Counted from the stretch's first letter, positions 46,407 through 58,128 are shown. The stretch: DNA of 64,000 nucleotides from Trifolium pratense (GCF_020283565.1 NC_060063.1:19596720-19660719); one strand, 5' to 3'. The notes: generated by a model not told the origin, from the sequence alone. Program-made: numbers and translations.

Positions 46407-47230
46407 TTCTGCATAATTCTGTTTTCTGGTTGGAAAATTCTGCAAAATTGATCTACATTCTGGTTTTGGAACTTCCAGATCGCGATTCAAGACTCCAGAG
46501 GATAGCTCCAAGCACGTCGAGAGCATGGATTCACAAGCCATGGCGATGAAGCGAGGAAGCGAACGAAGCACGATGAGGAGCTAAACTCCTTTGAAGGTAG
46601 AATCTAGGATAGTTTAGGATGTAGTTCAACTGAATGTAATCTGCAAATGTTGTAAGAATTTACTCTCTCTATAGTGTTCATCCAATGCAAATCTGTTTTT
46701 AATGCTTTATAATCCTTCATTAGTGTTATAATGATTTCGAGTTAAGTCACGTGCGAGAGTATTGATTTAATTTCTGAACTGATTTGTATTGAGCACTCGA
46801 GTGTCTCCGGTCGAGAGATTGAGGCATAGAGTGTAGCGAACGATTGACGCGCGTTAATATCATTCGTTGTAGGTAGCTTCCGCCCGAGAGATCGGGGGAG
46901 TATCGACAACGAATAGAGTGGATTTTGACAAGAGATTGCGATTCACTAATTTGTCGATCTAGTTGTGAACACTTGAGTAAATTCCTACGACATAGTAGAT
47001 TGCATGTGGTTTAGCTATAGACTAGATGATTCCGATGATTCTACCTCGCTTTTCCTTTATATCAAAGCACGTTTTCCAGCAATTCATTACTCAACATACC
47101 CCCAATTTATGTGTATTTTCTGTGAAATGTCTATGAACACAATTCGACTAGTTTGATCACACAATCCCTGTGGATCGATATTTTTATTACTACGTGGTTT
47201 TCGTGCACTTGCGAAATATTCCATCAAGTT

Positions 47231-47249
47231 TTTGGCGCCGTTGCCGGGG
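47231..47249 (+). promoter_or_regulatory. Primer-binding site, tRNA-Asp type
   Basis: TGGCGCCGTTGCCGGGGAT is complementary to the 3' end of plant tRNA-Asp and starts five bases after the LTR. It is the usual primer of the Athila/Tat branch. Confidence 0.9.
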
Positions 47250-47360
47250 ATTGTGATTGATTCAACTAGGCAATAGTGTTCATATTTTCTGTGTTTTCTC
47301 TATTATTTTTCTGTTTTATATTTTTCTCCCGGAGCGTTCTACTTGTGTGTTTCATTGTGC

Positions 47361-49775
47361 ATGCGGAGAACAGGTCCTCAAGAGCTGCAATTTGATCCAG
47401 AGATTGAAAAGACAGCTCGCGCAATTCGAAAGGCAACAAGGGAAGCTCAAGCTTCAAGGGGAAGAGTTTTGCTAGGTGGTACACCGGACTATCAAGGACA
47501 GAATTCAGTGACGATGGAAGAAGAACAGGTTCCACCGGTTCCTCAACCGCCAAGGCGTACCCTTGGTGATTATGGGAGGAGAGACAACGACGCGTTGGCA
47601 AATCAAGGCTTTCAGCCGGCGAATCCTGTCTCATTCGACATCAAGAACACGGTCCTCTCCGCCTTAAAAGAGAATCCGTATTCAGGTTCGGAAGCTCAAT
47701 GCCCGAACTTACACTTGTCTCACTTCTACGAAGCCTGCGACTATACCGATCCACCGGGGGTGAGCGAATCGGACAAAAGACTGAGGTTATTCAAGCATTC
47801 TCTCACCGGCCGTGCTAAAGATTGGTTAGACACGATACCCGCCGGAACTATTGAGACTTGGAGACAGCTGGAGCGGAAGTTCTTAGATCGTTACTTTCCT
47901 ATTCATAAGTTCCTAGAAAGAAGGGCTGAAATTAGCAACTTCGAACAAGCGGATGGTGAAACGTTGTATGATGCTTGGGAGAGGTTCAAAGTTTGTCTTA
48001 AAAGGTGTCCGAATCACGGTTTCGATGGACACAATCAGATGCAAATGTTTACCCAAGGTTTGAGGGCTCAAACGCGAATGATACTTGATGCATCCGCCGG
48101 TGGTTCGTTGAAGAACCGTGATGAAACTGAAGCAAGAGAATTGGTGGAAAGCATGGCTCAAAACGAGTATAGAGCTACTAATGATAGAGGAGCCAAAAAG
48201 AAAGGCGGAGTGTTGGAATTGGATACTCAAACAGCACTATTGGCACAGCAAAAGCTCATGACTAGCCAAATGGAAGCAATGATGAAGCTGCTGTCCAATC
48301 CGCAAGTTCAATCTTCTCCAATAGGTAAAATTGACAATGTGCGCTGTGATTTTTGCTTGCAGGATCACCCAAATGGCGGATGCTTCCCGGAGGGTTCAGA
48401 GGAGGCTCGCTACCTAGCCAATTTCCGGAAGCCGTACAACAACAATAACAACGGGTCCGGATGGGGGAATGGTATGCAAAGTCAAGGTGCACCGCAACAG
48501 CAGCAAAGGCCTCCATCAAGGATGGAAGAGACTCTAAATCAGTTCATGCTCATGACCCAAAGCAACTTTGAAGCGATGAAATCGAGTCAAGTAACCTCTA
48601 ACAAGAATCATGAAGCTTCTATCAAGAATCTTGAGGTGCAAATGGGTCAGCTGTCAAGACAGTTTTCTATGTTGCAAAACCAAGGAGGTTTCGGTGGAAA
48701 CACTCATGATAATCCTAAAAATGAAACTTGCAATGGAATCACTTTGAGGAGTAGAGAGATACCGGAAAGGCCAGCTGTGGAGAAGCCCTTGAAAAAGAAG
48801 GTCAATGAGGGAGAAGTTGAAAATAAGCAAGAGGTTGTAGTTGAAAATAAGAGATATGAGGGAGAAGTAGAAAATGAAAATCTGTCTAAGGAAGTGGAGA
48901 TTAGTGAGGATGAGAAAGAAGAAGTTGAAAAACAGAGGGAGATAAAAGAAAAAGAGAGTAAGAAGGTTGAGAAAGGTAAAGGAATTGATGAATCGCCGTA
49001 TGCTAGGATGCCTTTTCCTAGGAGAAAGAAAGTTAAGAATCTTGAGCGGGAGAAGGAGTTCAAGAAATTCATGAAGGTGTTGAACAAGCTTGAGATGGCC
49101 ATACCATTGGTTGATGCTTTGGAGCAAATGCCGAGTTATGCAAAGTTTTTAAAGGAGCTGCTCACAAAGAAAAGGAAACCATTAGATGATGAAATGGTGA
49201 GTATGACGGAAGAGTGCAGCGCCCTCATTCAACGGAAGCTACCTCAGAAAAAGAAAGATCCGGGGAGCTTTACAATTCCTTGTTCTATTGGAAATCTCAC
49301 GATTGAAAAGGCTTTGTGTGATTTGGGTGCTAGCATTAATCTGATGCTGTTATCAATGATGAAGAAGATACCGGGAGCGGTAGCAAAGCCGACAAAGTTG
49401 AGTCTCTCTTTGGCGGATAGATCGGTTGTGCATCCGGAAGGTATTCTCCATGATGTGTTGGTTAAGGTTGCTGGGTTTGTGTTTCCCGCAGATTTTGTGG
49501 TCTTAGACATAGAAGAAACTAGGGAGTGGGAACCTTTGCTACTTGGTAGACCCTTCTTAGCAACCAGCCGTGCCCTAATCGATGTGGAGATGGGGGAACT
49601 CATGCTAAGGACTGATGATCAGCAGGTTACATTCAATGTCTTTGATAAGATGGAGTGTGATGATGGAGACCCACAATGTTTTAAAATCCAGGTTTATGAT
49701 CATATTGTTAAACATGCTCTTAAGTCACCTTGGAATGCACACTACTTGCCACATGGTGGCACTTCTTTTCCTTAA
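47361..49775 (+). CDS. Athila-type gag-protease polyprotein, 804 aa, intact
   Basis: The first ATG in the open frame is at 47361 (MRRTGPQELQFDPEIEK). Residues about 90-250 form the retrotransposon gag domain, with RAKDWLDTIPAGTIETW, then KFLDRYFP and ETLYDAWERFK. A zinc-finger-like CDFCLQDHPNGGC (CX2CX3HX4C) lies near residue 330. A Lys/Glu-rich, probably coiled or disordered stretch covers about 460-560. The retropepsin domain follows, with the active-site motif CDLGASINLML and later LLGRPFLATSRALIDV. Gag assembles the cytoplasmic particle and the protease matures it. The frame ends soon after the protease instead of continuing into reverse transcriptase, the clearest sign of non-autonomy. 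The frame is undamaged, consistent with recent insertion. Confidence 0.93.
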   Translation: MRRTGPQELQFDPEIEKTARAIRKATREAQASRGRVLLGGTPDYQGQNSVTMEEEQVPPVPQPPRRTLGDYGRRDNDALANQGFQPANPVSFDIKNTVLSALKENPYSGSEAQCPNLHLSHFYEACDYTDPPGVSESDKRLRLFKHSLTGRAKDWLDTIPAGTIETWRQLERKFLDRYFPIHKFLERRAEISNFEQADGETLYDAWERFKVCLKRCPNHGFDGHNQMQMFTQGLRAQTRMILDASAGGSLKNRDETEARELVESMAQNEYRATNDRGAKKKGGVLELDTQTALLAQQKLMTSQMEAMMKLLSNPQVQSSPIGKIDNVRCDFCLQDHPNGGCFPEGSEEARYLANFRKPYNNNNNGSGWGNGMQSQGAPQQQQRPPSRMEETLNQFMLMTQSNFEAMKSSQVTSNKNHEASIKNLEVQMGQLSRQFSMLQNQGGFGGNTHDNPKNETCNGITLRSREIPERPAVEKPLKKKVNEGEVENKQEVVVENKRYEGEVENENLSKEVEISEDEKEEVEKQREIKEKESKKVEKGKGIDESPYARMPFPRRKKVKNLEREKEFKKFMKVLNKLEMAIPLVDALEQMPSYAKFLKELLTKKRKPLDDEMVSMTEECSALIQRKLPQKKKDPGSFTIPCSIGNLTIEKALCDLGASINLMLLSMMKKIPGAVAKPTKLSLSLADRSVVHPEGILHDVLVKVAGFVFPADFVVLDIEETREWEPLLLGRPFLATSRALIDVEMGELMLRTDDQQVTFNVFDKMECDDGDPQCFKIQVYDHIVKHALKSPWNAHYLPHGGTSFP

Positions 49776-49931
49776 CCCCTCGGGGTATGGAACGTCAAGC
49801 ATCGGGACGTTAAACAAGCGCTGGTTGGGAGGCAACCCAACGGTTTCTAATGATTAGTTGTTTTGTTTTGCAAGATGCAGGTAGGTGCGCAGCTTTCAGC
49901 AGCAAACAGAGCAAAACAGAGAGGACTGTGA

Positions 49932-50305
49932 AGTGAACTACGCTGGAGGCGTAGTGAAGTCACGCGCGGCGTCGTGTAAGTGGAGGAAAGAGGTGCCTCT
50001 GGAATATCGATCACGCGCGGCGTGAAGGCTTCCTACGCGCGGCGTGATGATGGAAGTGGATAAGTGAGCTCTCTGACTTGTGATCACGCGCGGCATGGTA
50101 TCCATCACGCGCCGCGTGAACAAGGCAGAGAGGAAAGTGTTTTTGCTAAAGCGATCACGCGCCGCGTAAGGAGAGCTACGCGCGGCATGATCAAGTCAAC
50201 TTGACCGTTTGAATTTGGTCAACATGACCGTTGGATTTAGGGGATAGAGAGAAATTTTGAAATAGATCACGCGCGGCGTGGAGTAAGTCACGCGCGGCGT
50301 CATCA
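49932..50305. repeat. Cluster of CACGCGC(C/G)GCGTG words in the 3' region
   Basis: A CTACGCTGGAGGCGTAG variant, then nine words such as TCACGCGCGGCGTGA, CTACGCGCGGCGTGA, TCACGCGCCGCGTGA and TCACGCGCGGCATGG. It starts with the same variant type as the LTR cluster and is likewise followed by a TATA-like sequence. Confidence 0.92.
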
Positions 50306-50597
50306 TGTGACTCTGTTCTGATTATTTAAACTCTCAAGTTCTAGCTAAAGACTCACTATTCATCAAGGTTCAGATTCATCTGCGTGGTTTTAGGCTTCAG
50401 ATCTATCAATTTCACTAAAGTTCTCAAGTGCGATGTGAAGCCTAAAATCGGTGCAAGTGAATCCAGTAACCTTCATTTCATTAATTCAATCTCATGAGGG
50501 TTCTTGCAGGTATTAAGGTATACAGTCTGGTGTTTGGTTTTAGGCCTCAGATCCACCCATCTATCTCGATTTTGCACTTTTGTTGGTAAGAAGTTTC

Positions 50598-50598
<1 letters not shown>

Positions 50599-50626
<28 letters not shown>
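50599..50626 (+). repeat. Poly(A) tract in the Athila-type interior
   Basis: An uninterrupted run of about 28 A residues, 25 bases after 'ttttgttggtaag'. Confidence 0.95.
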
Positions 50627-50629
<3 letters not shown>

Positions 50630-52049
50630 TGAAGTAAGGGCCTCTCTGCGTTCTGTTCTATTGCTGCTGCTGCTACTATTCTCCTACTCTATTTCTATCT
50701 TTACTTAATTGTCTTTTACTTTCGTTGGGTTGTAATAATATTTGATGTTGCTTGGATATTGGCTGGATGTTTTATTTGTGTACTCTAAATTTGAATCTTC
50801 TTTTGTTTGAATGTGGAATGGTTTTTACTTCTAGAGTTTGTTTCAATATTTTGGCATGTTCCTTCTAGTTACTTGAGTATCAATTACTTGATTTTCTCCG
50901 TGTGTGATATGTGAAACCTGCAGTGCAATAGCTTGTTGCACTCATGTGATCAAGAGGCAAAGGAAGGGAACACACACTTTTCGACCGGTTCTTTGATTCG
51001 ACCCAACCGAGAGGTATTGAGCCAAACACTACTTTTTCTTCTATGTGTGATATCCACTCATGTATTGTCTCTCGATTTTGCTTATAGTCTTTTTATTTGA
51101 TTGGTACTCTTGTAGCACACACGAGGCATGTTCCTTGGTACCTTTGAGCCTTTCTATCCACCCTTACATATAATTATCCTTTGCTTAACCAATTTGAGCT
51201 GAAAAAGAAAATGTTATTTTTGCAAAACCTTGAGAAATTTTTGTTCAAAAAAGGAATGACTTTCTTGGAGGTTAGGCACCTAATTAGTGGTTGATGCGCA
51301 TTGCTCACTACTAAGTTTGGGGTTGCTCTTTGGAATTAGCAACAAATAAAGTTTGGGGTGAGGGTACTAGAGAACTTACAAAAAGTTTTGATTTGAAAAA
51401 TTGAGAAAATTTCAAAAAATTTGCAAAGAAAAAAAAATGAATGAAAGAAAAGAGATGAATGTGAAAGAAAAATAGAAAAGAAGTACAAAAAGAAGTGATA
51501 GCCTTGAATTCAAAGAATTGCAAAACTTTGTTTGATGATTGAAAAAGGTTCTCTAGTCCACTATAGTTCAAAGGAAAAAGGGGGTTTGGTTTATGAAATA
51601 TTTTTGACCTTAGGGGGATCTAACTCCAAGTTTTTCTACTACTTATCCCAAAAATGTCACCATCCACCCTAGCCAAGCCACGTTATAACCCTAAAAGACC
51701 TCTAATGTGTGTGCACAAGGTGAACCGAATGAATTCTTAGACTACTTGCAAAATTATTGTTGACTTGCATTGATGTGTTGATTTGAGTGAATTACCCAAA
51801 CTGAAGAGTGCATGTGAGTAGTGTGATGAAATCATAGAGCCTTGGTCGAAAAGTGTGAACTACTTGAAAATGTCTTGCGGGAACGGTTGTGCAAATTGAG
51901 CATTGTTTGCAGGTGGATCATTGATCATCAGGTGAGTCTCACGTATGTATGATTCGAGTGAATTTAAGGAAAATGCCAAGGTCTTGACACAAAAGCTTGA
52001 GGTAAAAGTTGTTTCCTTGAGGACAAGGAAAGGTTTAAGTTTGGGGTTG

Positions 52050-53281
52050 TGATGACAAATCGTCACACTCTCTAATCCGTGCCTATTTTAGCAACATTAG
52101 ATACATTTTAGTAGGTTTTTAGCAATAAATATAAGAGAAATCTAACCATTAGCTTGATTACTTGTTTTGCAAGAAAACAGGAAAAACTGCAGGATTTGAA
52201 TGATTTTCACTACGCTGGGGGCGTAGCCCATCACGCGCCGCGTGATGGAGCTCACAGAGAGCCAAGATTTTGACTCTGATCACGCGCCGCGTGATGCCTT
52301 ACCACGCGCGGCGTGAAGCCTTGTTGAAGATGAAGATTGCTCTCTGACTTGATCACGCGCCGCGTGATTCTGTTACTACGCGCGGCGTAGTTGATGGATT
52401 TGCAACCACGCGCGGCGTGATAGATCTGGCGCGCGGCGTGGTTGCCTTCTGTATATATATTTTCTGCATAATTCTGTTTTCTGGTTGGAAAATTCTGCAA
52501 AATTGATCTACATTCTGGTTTTGGAACTTCCAGATCGCGATTCAAGACTCCAGAGGATAGCTCCAAGCACGTCGAGAGCATGGATTCACAAGCCATGGCG
52601 ATGAAGCGAGGAAGCGAACGAAGCACGATGAGGAGCTAAACTCCTTTGAAGGTAGAATCTAGGATAGTTTAGGATGTAGTTCAACTGAATGTAATCTGCA
52701 AATGTTGTAAGAATTTACTCTCTCTATAGTGTTCATCCAATGCAAATCTGTTTTTAATGCTTTATAATCCTTCATTAGTGTTATAATGATTTCGAGTTAA
52801 GTCACGTGCGAGAGTATTGATTTAATTTCTGAACTGATTTGTATTGAGCACTCGAGTGTCTCCGGTCGAGAGATTGAGGCATAGAGTGTAGCGAACGATT
52901 GACGCGCGTTAATATCATTCGTTGTAGGTAGCTTCCGCCCGAGAGATCGGGGGAGTATCGACAACGAATAGAGTGGATTTTGACAAGAGATTGCGATTCA
53001 CTAATTTGTCGATCTAGTTGTGAACACTTGAGTAAATTCCTACGACATAGTAGATTGCATGTGGTTTAGCTATAGACTAGATGATTCCGATGATTCTACC
53101 TCGCTTTTCCTTTATATCAAAGCACGTTTTCCAGCAATTCATTACTCAACATACCCCCAATTTATGTGTATTTTCTGTGAAATGTCTATGAACACAATTC
53201 GACTAGTTTGATCACACAATCCCTGTGGATCGATATTTTTATTACTACGTGGTTTTCGTGCACTTGCGAAATATTCCATCA
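52050..53281 (+). repeat. 3' LTR of the Athila-type element
   Basis: Same length as the 5' LTR, with no mismatch seen, including the GC-rich word cluster at 52203-52441. Confidence 0.95.
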
Positions 53282-53417
53282 CTGACAGTACACCATAATA
53301 TCATATACACATTCAATCCGGTCCACAAAACATGTGGTGCATTGGTGAGAGACCTATCATGGTCTTCCACCTTAGAATCCGCCTATAGAAAAGGACGAAA
53401 AACACCACATATATTAT

Positions 53418-54265
53418 GGCGGATTCTAGAGTGGGCAACCCAATCATATCTCTCACAGGTGGGTTGGGGCTATAAACCATGAGAACCGTTGGATTTAAAT
53501 CTTGCACATGTTCTTTCATACACTTGATTTTTCTCTCTTAAAAACCAACACAAGTTACACAACCACACGGTCCACACCCAACCTTCTCTTTTTTACGGTT
53601 TGTTCTTTCTCAAAAAGAAACACAAATTTGTACTGTTCATTGCATGGAAATACCTTAAGATTTCATCTCTTACTTTTACTTCATCTTCCATGTCTCAAAT
53701 CCTGATCTTAGTTTATCGTTGTTTTATTAAATGATGTTTACAAACACTTTTCCTCTATTATCTAAAATTTTCTAGATCTAAAATCCTTTTTGCTATTTTC
53801 TTATTTGTTCTTCAATGTTTCCTTTTCACTACAATACCAATGGTAATAATCAATAACAATTAAATCAGTGTTTTTTTTTAATTGAGTGGATGAAGATAAT
53901 GGACCGGTGGTGATTGATTTAGATTTTTTGAAGAAGTGGTGGTGATGTAGAGATTATTGCAAGAGCTATGGAAAATAAGGGTAGAGGAGATGAAATGGAA
54001 GAATAAAAAATGAAACTGCATGAAAAAACCAAACAAAAGAACTCCATGATTAAAAGAGTTTGTAACTTCATCTAAATCTGATAATTTGTAATAGTAAAAT
54101 GATTTGGGAGAAAGCTAGAGAGAGAAAGAGAAGAAAAATTAGCAACTAAAAATAATTGTGTGTGGATAGTACATGATATGATCAATGTAGCCTCTTCATC
54201 GAACGGTTATAACATTGAACCCACCTGTGAGAGATATGATTGGGTTGCCCACCCTAAAATTCGCC
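53418..54265. mobile_element. Non-autonomous MULE 2, 848 bp
   Basis: The ends are GGCGGATTCTAGAGTGGGCA and the complement of GGCGAATTTTAGGGTGGGCA, with about 60 bp of strong inverted similarity (AACCCAATCATATCTCTCAC). The flanks RTATATTAT (53409-53417 and 54266-54274) match in eight of nine bases. The ends and size match MULE 1, so the two belong to one family; they sit 16 bases apart between their duplications. The interior has no gene. Confidence 0.88.
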
Positions 54266-54274
54266 GTATATTAT

Positions 54275-54648
54275 TCCTATGTAGTAAAAAAAGAAGGAAC
54301 AAAAGAAAGTTGTTTACTAATTGCACGTCATTGTCTTTGAAGGGAATATATGTGAGCATAAAAAGGAACAAATGTTGTAAAGTGGTGTGAGATTTTGTTC
54401 CTTGGATATTGTTAAAAAATCAAGTTGATTAAGCCATTCAATTCAGATCAGACGATGGATTGAATACATAGTTAAATAATTTATCTGTTGATTCAAATCG
54501 GACGGTTCACAGTTGTAATTATGTCAGCAAAAAATCGGACATCAATTAGAAAATGGGATACCAATTTAGCCTTAACATATCATTTTCCTAGTCTCATTTA
54601 GTAACACTATAATATAATTTTCTATATAACTTTGGGTCATGTTAACAT
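54275..54648. other. No gene seen
   Basis: AT-rich intergenic sequence with no supported features. Confidence 0.6.
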
Positions 54649-54806
54649 GTGCACCAAGGGCACATGTTAAGTATCTAAAAATAGAAATTTACATTTAATA
54701 ATATAAAAGAATTTAATGTTTAAAAAATATAATGCACAAATTACAAGAGAATATTACTACATTTGTATTCTTAACATGTGCCTTTGGTGCACATGTTAAC
54801 ATTTTC
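54649..54806. mobile_element. Small MITE-like inverted repeat, about 158 bp
   Basis: The ends are ATGTTAACATGTGCACCAAG and the complement of ATGTTAACATGTGCACCAAA, each continuing into GGCACATGTTAAG. A diverged relative lies at about 42555-42735. No target duplication could be assigned. Confidence 0.7.
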
Positions 54807-55947
54807 CTAACTTTAATTTAAAAATATGCATAGATATATGAGTCATTCAATTCAATGCTTTCGAAAAGTAGGTCATTCAATATCATATCATTAAACTTGA
54901 AACCATTAAGCATATCGACCATTCAAAGGTGAGTAATAAAATTACTACTTCATATATTGTATTCCCTCATGCAAATAAACCAAACTTACAAATTAAAAAA
55001 TTAACAGAGATTTTATCATTATCATAGTGTTTATCCTTTATTGACAAAAAAAAAAAAAAAAAAATTCTCTAATTAATCTACTCTTGTTGTTATTGTGTTA
55101 AGTATGAAACTAATTGGGACATTAATTACTTGGATATTAACAACGAACGATTGATGGAATTGGGATACCAATTTTTTTCCCTTCACAATCACAAACATAT
55201 GTATCACACTACTTATTTTTGATGTTGGCTCTCATCAATATGGCTACCACCTATTTGTGCATAAATTGAAAGAATTGAGTTTTATGCTTATCAACGAACA
55301 TCTGATTGTGTTAATTAAAAATGCAAAAATTTGATTAAATTGTTAACAATAGTGATAATAAAATGGAAGAGAAAGAGACTAAAATTTCAATAATAAGAAT
55401 AACATAAGACCTACTCTATTACGAAAAAGTCTTCCTTTATAAAATCTGGTCCAGAGTTCCACCAAGTAAAATTCATAATAGTATTCCTAAAATTAACGAG
55501 CTTATCAGCTCGAGTGTTTCTCCGAAAAAAATTCTTAAATCCTAGTAACTCCCACATAAATATATTTAAAATTAAGACAAAATATTGTGGCATAAATTTG
55601 AATACATAATCTAATGTTTAAGACTATAAGTTATACATAATGACACCAAAATTTAATCTAAAATCACCAGCAAATTGTATAATTCACTCATCACTAGTAC
55701 CTTATCTATTGCTAATACAAGATAGATTAAAGAATACTCACTTGTAATAACTTTTTACATTTATTGCTAATACAAGATATCTTAGGCTTACTACAACAAT
55801 GCCATTGCATATAATATATGACCTAATAACAGTGTGAAGATTATTTTTGGATGACAACTACAAAAACAATAATTCATGTATATATATATACCAAGAACCA
55901 AGAAGAAAAAAAGCAGGTCTAGTGCAAGGACAGTCTTACATAAAACA
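54807..55947. other. Intergenic, 3' flank of the SPL gene; no gene
   Basis: AT-rich, with an A-run at 55046-55064. The 3' untranslated region of the SPL gene should occupy the rightmost few hundred bases (- strand), but no clear polyadenylation signal was chosen. Confidence 0.55.
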
Positions 55948-58128
55948 TTATATCGAACCATAGTCCAATGATTCCCAGCTGAAAGGCTGGAAAACATAGT
56001 AAACTCTCGGCGAGCTTTTGAAGAGCAAAGCCACACAGACACAAACAGCTGCAATTGCAACCATTGAAAGCATCGCCGGCCTATAAACAAGTGCCCTCCT
56101 CATACCGCCGCTGCTGCTGTGGGCCAACTTCTGTTGGCATAGCCCACAATGATTTGGCATTGCTGTTGTTGCAATCTTCTCTGTATGGAAACTTAAAACT
56201 TTTGACGACTTATGCACGTCTGATTGTTTCTTCGTGTTTCCGTCTACAAGGGTGCCAGGAATGTCAAGGACATGTGTTTGGTCGTTTTTGCTTGTTTTCC
56301 TCTGCACAAGTTGAATGTAGGAGTAGTGGCCCTTAAGGGATGCATAGTCATTGGGTGTCAAACCTGTGTTGTCTTTAGCACTTTTCCATGCCTCAATTCC
56401 TACCTGATCATGACACAGATAAGGGTAAAACATTTTGTAATAATTCATTACCGAATGTAACTCAATTAAGGATTTGACAATATATTGAGAAGCATACATG
56501 CTTTCCTTCTTAAGAGCTCACCTACCATGTTGAAAAGAGAGGAATGGGGAAATTGCATTGACGTATTAATCAATGTTTAATCGATTGAACTACTGTTGAA
56601 CCAGATGAGTAATAAATAAATAATTTATTTTTTTTTTGAAAAAAACGAACTCAATGAACCAACCGTAGTTCAACCCGGTTCGACCAGTTCTAAAGATTGA
56701 GGAAAAAACTGTGGGTAAACCAACAAGTTCAATTAGTAGAATAAAGGAACGTTTGTATTATCTTCTAAATTAGCAGAGCATCTCAATTTGAAATAAGTAT
56801 TTCGAACCTAACTTACCCTAACTTACCAAAAGTGCTTATAACTCTCCAAAAAATCAATTTTTAAGGTGACCATAACCAAGATCATATAAGCACAACAAAG
56901 GTCATATTTCTATGCGTTGTGGAATTAATTCAACCCCATCAACCCAAAAATCCAAGGTGTCGTACCCAAACAAGAGCATGGATGACATAACTCATCCTCT
57001 CAAAACCATCTTGTAAGATGAGTACAGAAAGCCTTATAAAGCATAAAAAAGGCGATGTCTCTAAATAATGTAGAACTAAACTCATCCCCTCAACCTAGCA
57101 CACTAAAGGTGTTGCATTGCAGCAATGAAGACAGACGAAAGTGGCACAATAACAGACCGCACGAGCGGCCGCAATAAAGGAAGGTCAAACAAGGCTAGGT
57201 GTTAATGGAATAGTCAAATGAAGAAGCTTCTGAAAAAAGCTGCTTTAAGAAGAAGCCATGGTATAAAAGACTCAAAAGTCATTGTAAGACCATTTTACAC
57301 AAAAGTATAGCCAACATGACACTATTAATCATAATGATTTTACGGTAGTCTCCATACACCTTTCTCCCATACCTGGAGTATAATGGTTAAAATATGAACT
57401 GAAGATATATGATCATACAGAAGCAAAAAAAAAATTACCTTTCCCGGATCATCAATTAACGCATCCAATACATTCTCATAGCCATTCATACTTGCTGCAA
57501 TATGAAGGGGAGTCAACCCAGCAGGCCCAACAGTATCAGGTCTAAACAGGAATCTGTCAGGCGACTTGTTGAGTAGCATCTCTTTACTGTCTCCACCATC
57601 TGACGCATTAACTGGCACAAAGTTTAACAGTAGTTCCACCATAGGCCTGCAATTTCTCTTTACAGCTTTGTGAAGAAGACCCATGTTTAACAACGCAAGC
57701 TCTGCCGAGGTATGTTCTCCAGTATCAACTTCACCCTCAAAGATAATGCCCAAGAGTTTTTTCATCACGGCGCACCAATCGTGGTCCATAGAGAAGCCGA
57801 CAAGCCATGAATAGCGATTAAAGTGGAAGGGATCTTGAACAGGTGCCATTGACCCTAGCCTAAATTTCACACGAATTCTATGAAGGAGCCAACCCATTTC
57901 TTGTACGAAATTCATTGCTCGAGTCTTTTCTTCCATTAATTTGGCTTTGATCTGGACATCATCAGCAGTCTCTGCTGCTTCAATGACGGTCTCCAGATTA
58001 CATATCTCGGAACAAACTTCAGGCTCGGCAACTATGAATGGAAAGGAACAGCTGCTGAGACCATTATCTTCAACCTGAGTAAAGAATAGCAAATCAGAGA
58101 CAAAGATATAGCTTTAAAATCTAGCAAA

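Larger units (their letters stand above)
45995..47226 (+). repeat. 5' LTR of the Athila-type element
   Basis: It runs from TGATGACAAATCGTCAC to ATATTCCATCA. It contains a cluster of seven CACGCGCSGCGTG-type words plus one variant (46148-46386), directly followed by a TATATATAT box at 46397-46405. A 124-codon open frame on the - strand appears in both LTRs only because the LTRs are identical. Confidence 0.95.
49776..52049 (+). other. Athila-type 3' region, pol missing
   Basis: Right after the stop comes 'cgggacgttaaacaagcg' and 'ggttgggaggcaacccaacg', sequence that from memory follows pol in Athila-lineage elements. This suggests that RT-RNase H-integrase was deleted as a block. Then come the second GC-rich word cluster, a TATTTAAA box (about 50331), an A-run (50599-50626) and three AAGTTTGGGGTK purine tracts (51314, 51350, 52036), the last at the 3' LTR. 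I see no env-like frame. Confidence 0.75.
45995..53281 (+). mobile_element. Athila-type (Ty3/gypsy) retrotransposon, gag-protease only, very young
   Basis: Two 1232-bp LTRs (45995-47226 and 52050-53281) show no difference in the long blocks I compared. The 5-bp duplication CTGAC is exact (45990-45994 and 53282-53286). The primer site is of tRNA-Asp type. The interior is only 4.8 kb and encodes one intact gag-protease; reverse transcriptase, RNase H and integrase are absent. The purine-rich AAGTTTGGGGTTG precedes the 3' LTR. It inserted into MULE 1. Movement needs enzymes from a full-length relative. Confidence 0.95.
45236..53383. mobile_element. Non-autonomous MULE 1, split by the Athila-type element
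   Basis: The ends are GGCGGATTCCAGGGTGGGAG and the complement of GGCGGATTCTAAGGTGGAAG. Inverted similarity extends about 115 bp on each side ('gataggtctctcaccaatgca', 'tatatgatattatggtgtac'). The 9-bp duplication TATAGAAAA is exact (45227-45235 and 53384-53392), diagnostic of Mutator-like elements. Without the retrotransposon (45995-53286) it is 856 bp. The interior is mostly the degenerate TTTCCGAT array. Confidence 0.93.

Noticed and set aside
46197..46571. 124-codon - strand open frame, repeated identically at 52252-52626
   Set aside because: It recurs only because the two LTRs are identical. It runs antisense through the U3 motif cluster and has no protein features.
48654..49127. Antisense open frames opposite gag-protease (also 47913-48230 and 49244-49603)
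   Set aside because: Shadows of the intact gag-protease frame, with no features of their own.
53282..53417. Possible host gene fragment between the retrotransposon and MULE 2
   Set aside because: It is the right terminal inverted repeat of MULE 1, matching 45236-45350 in reverse complement.
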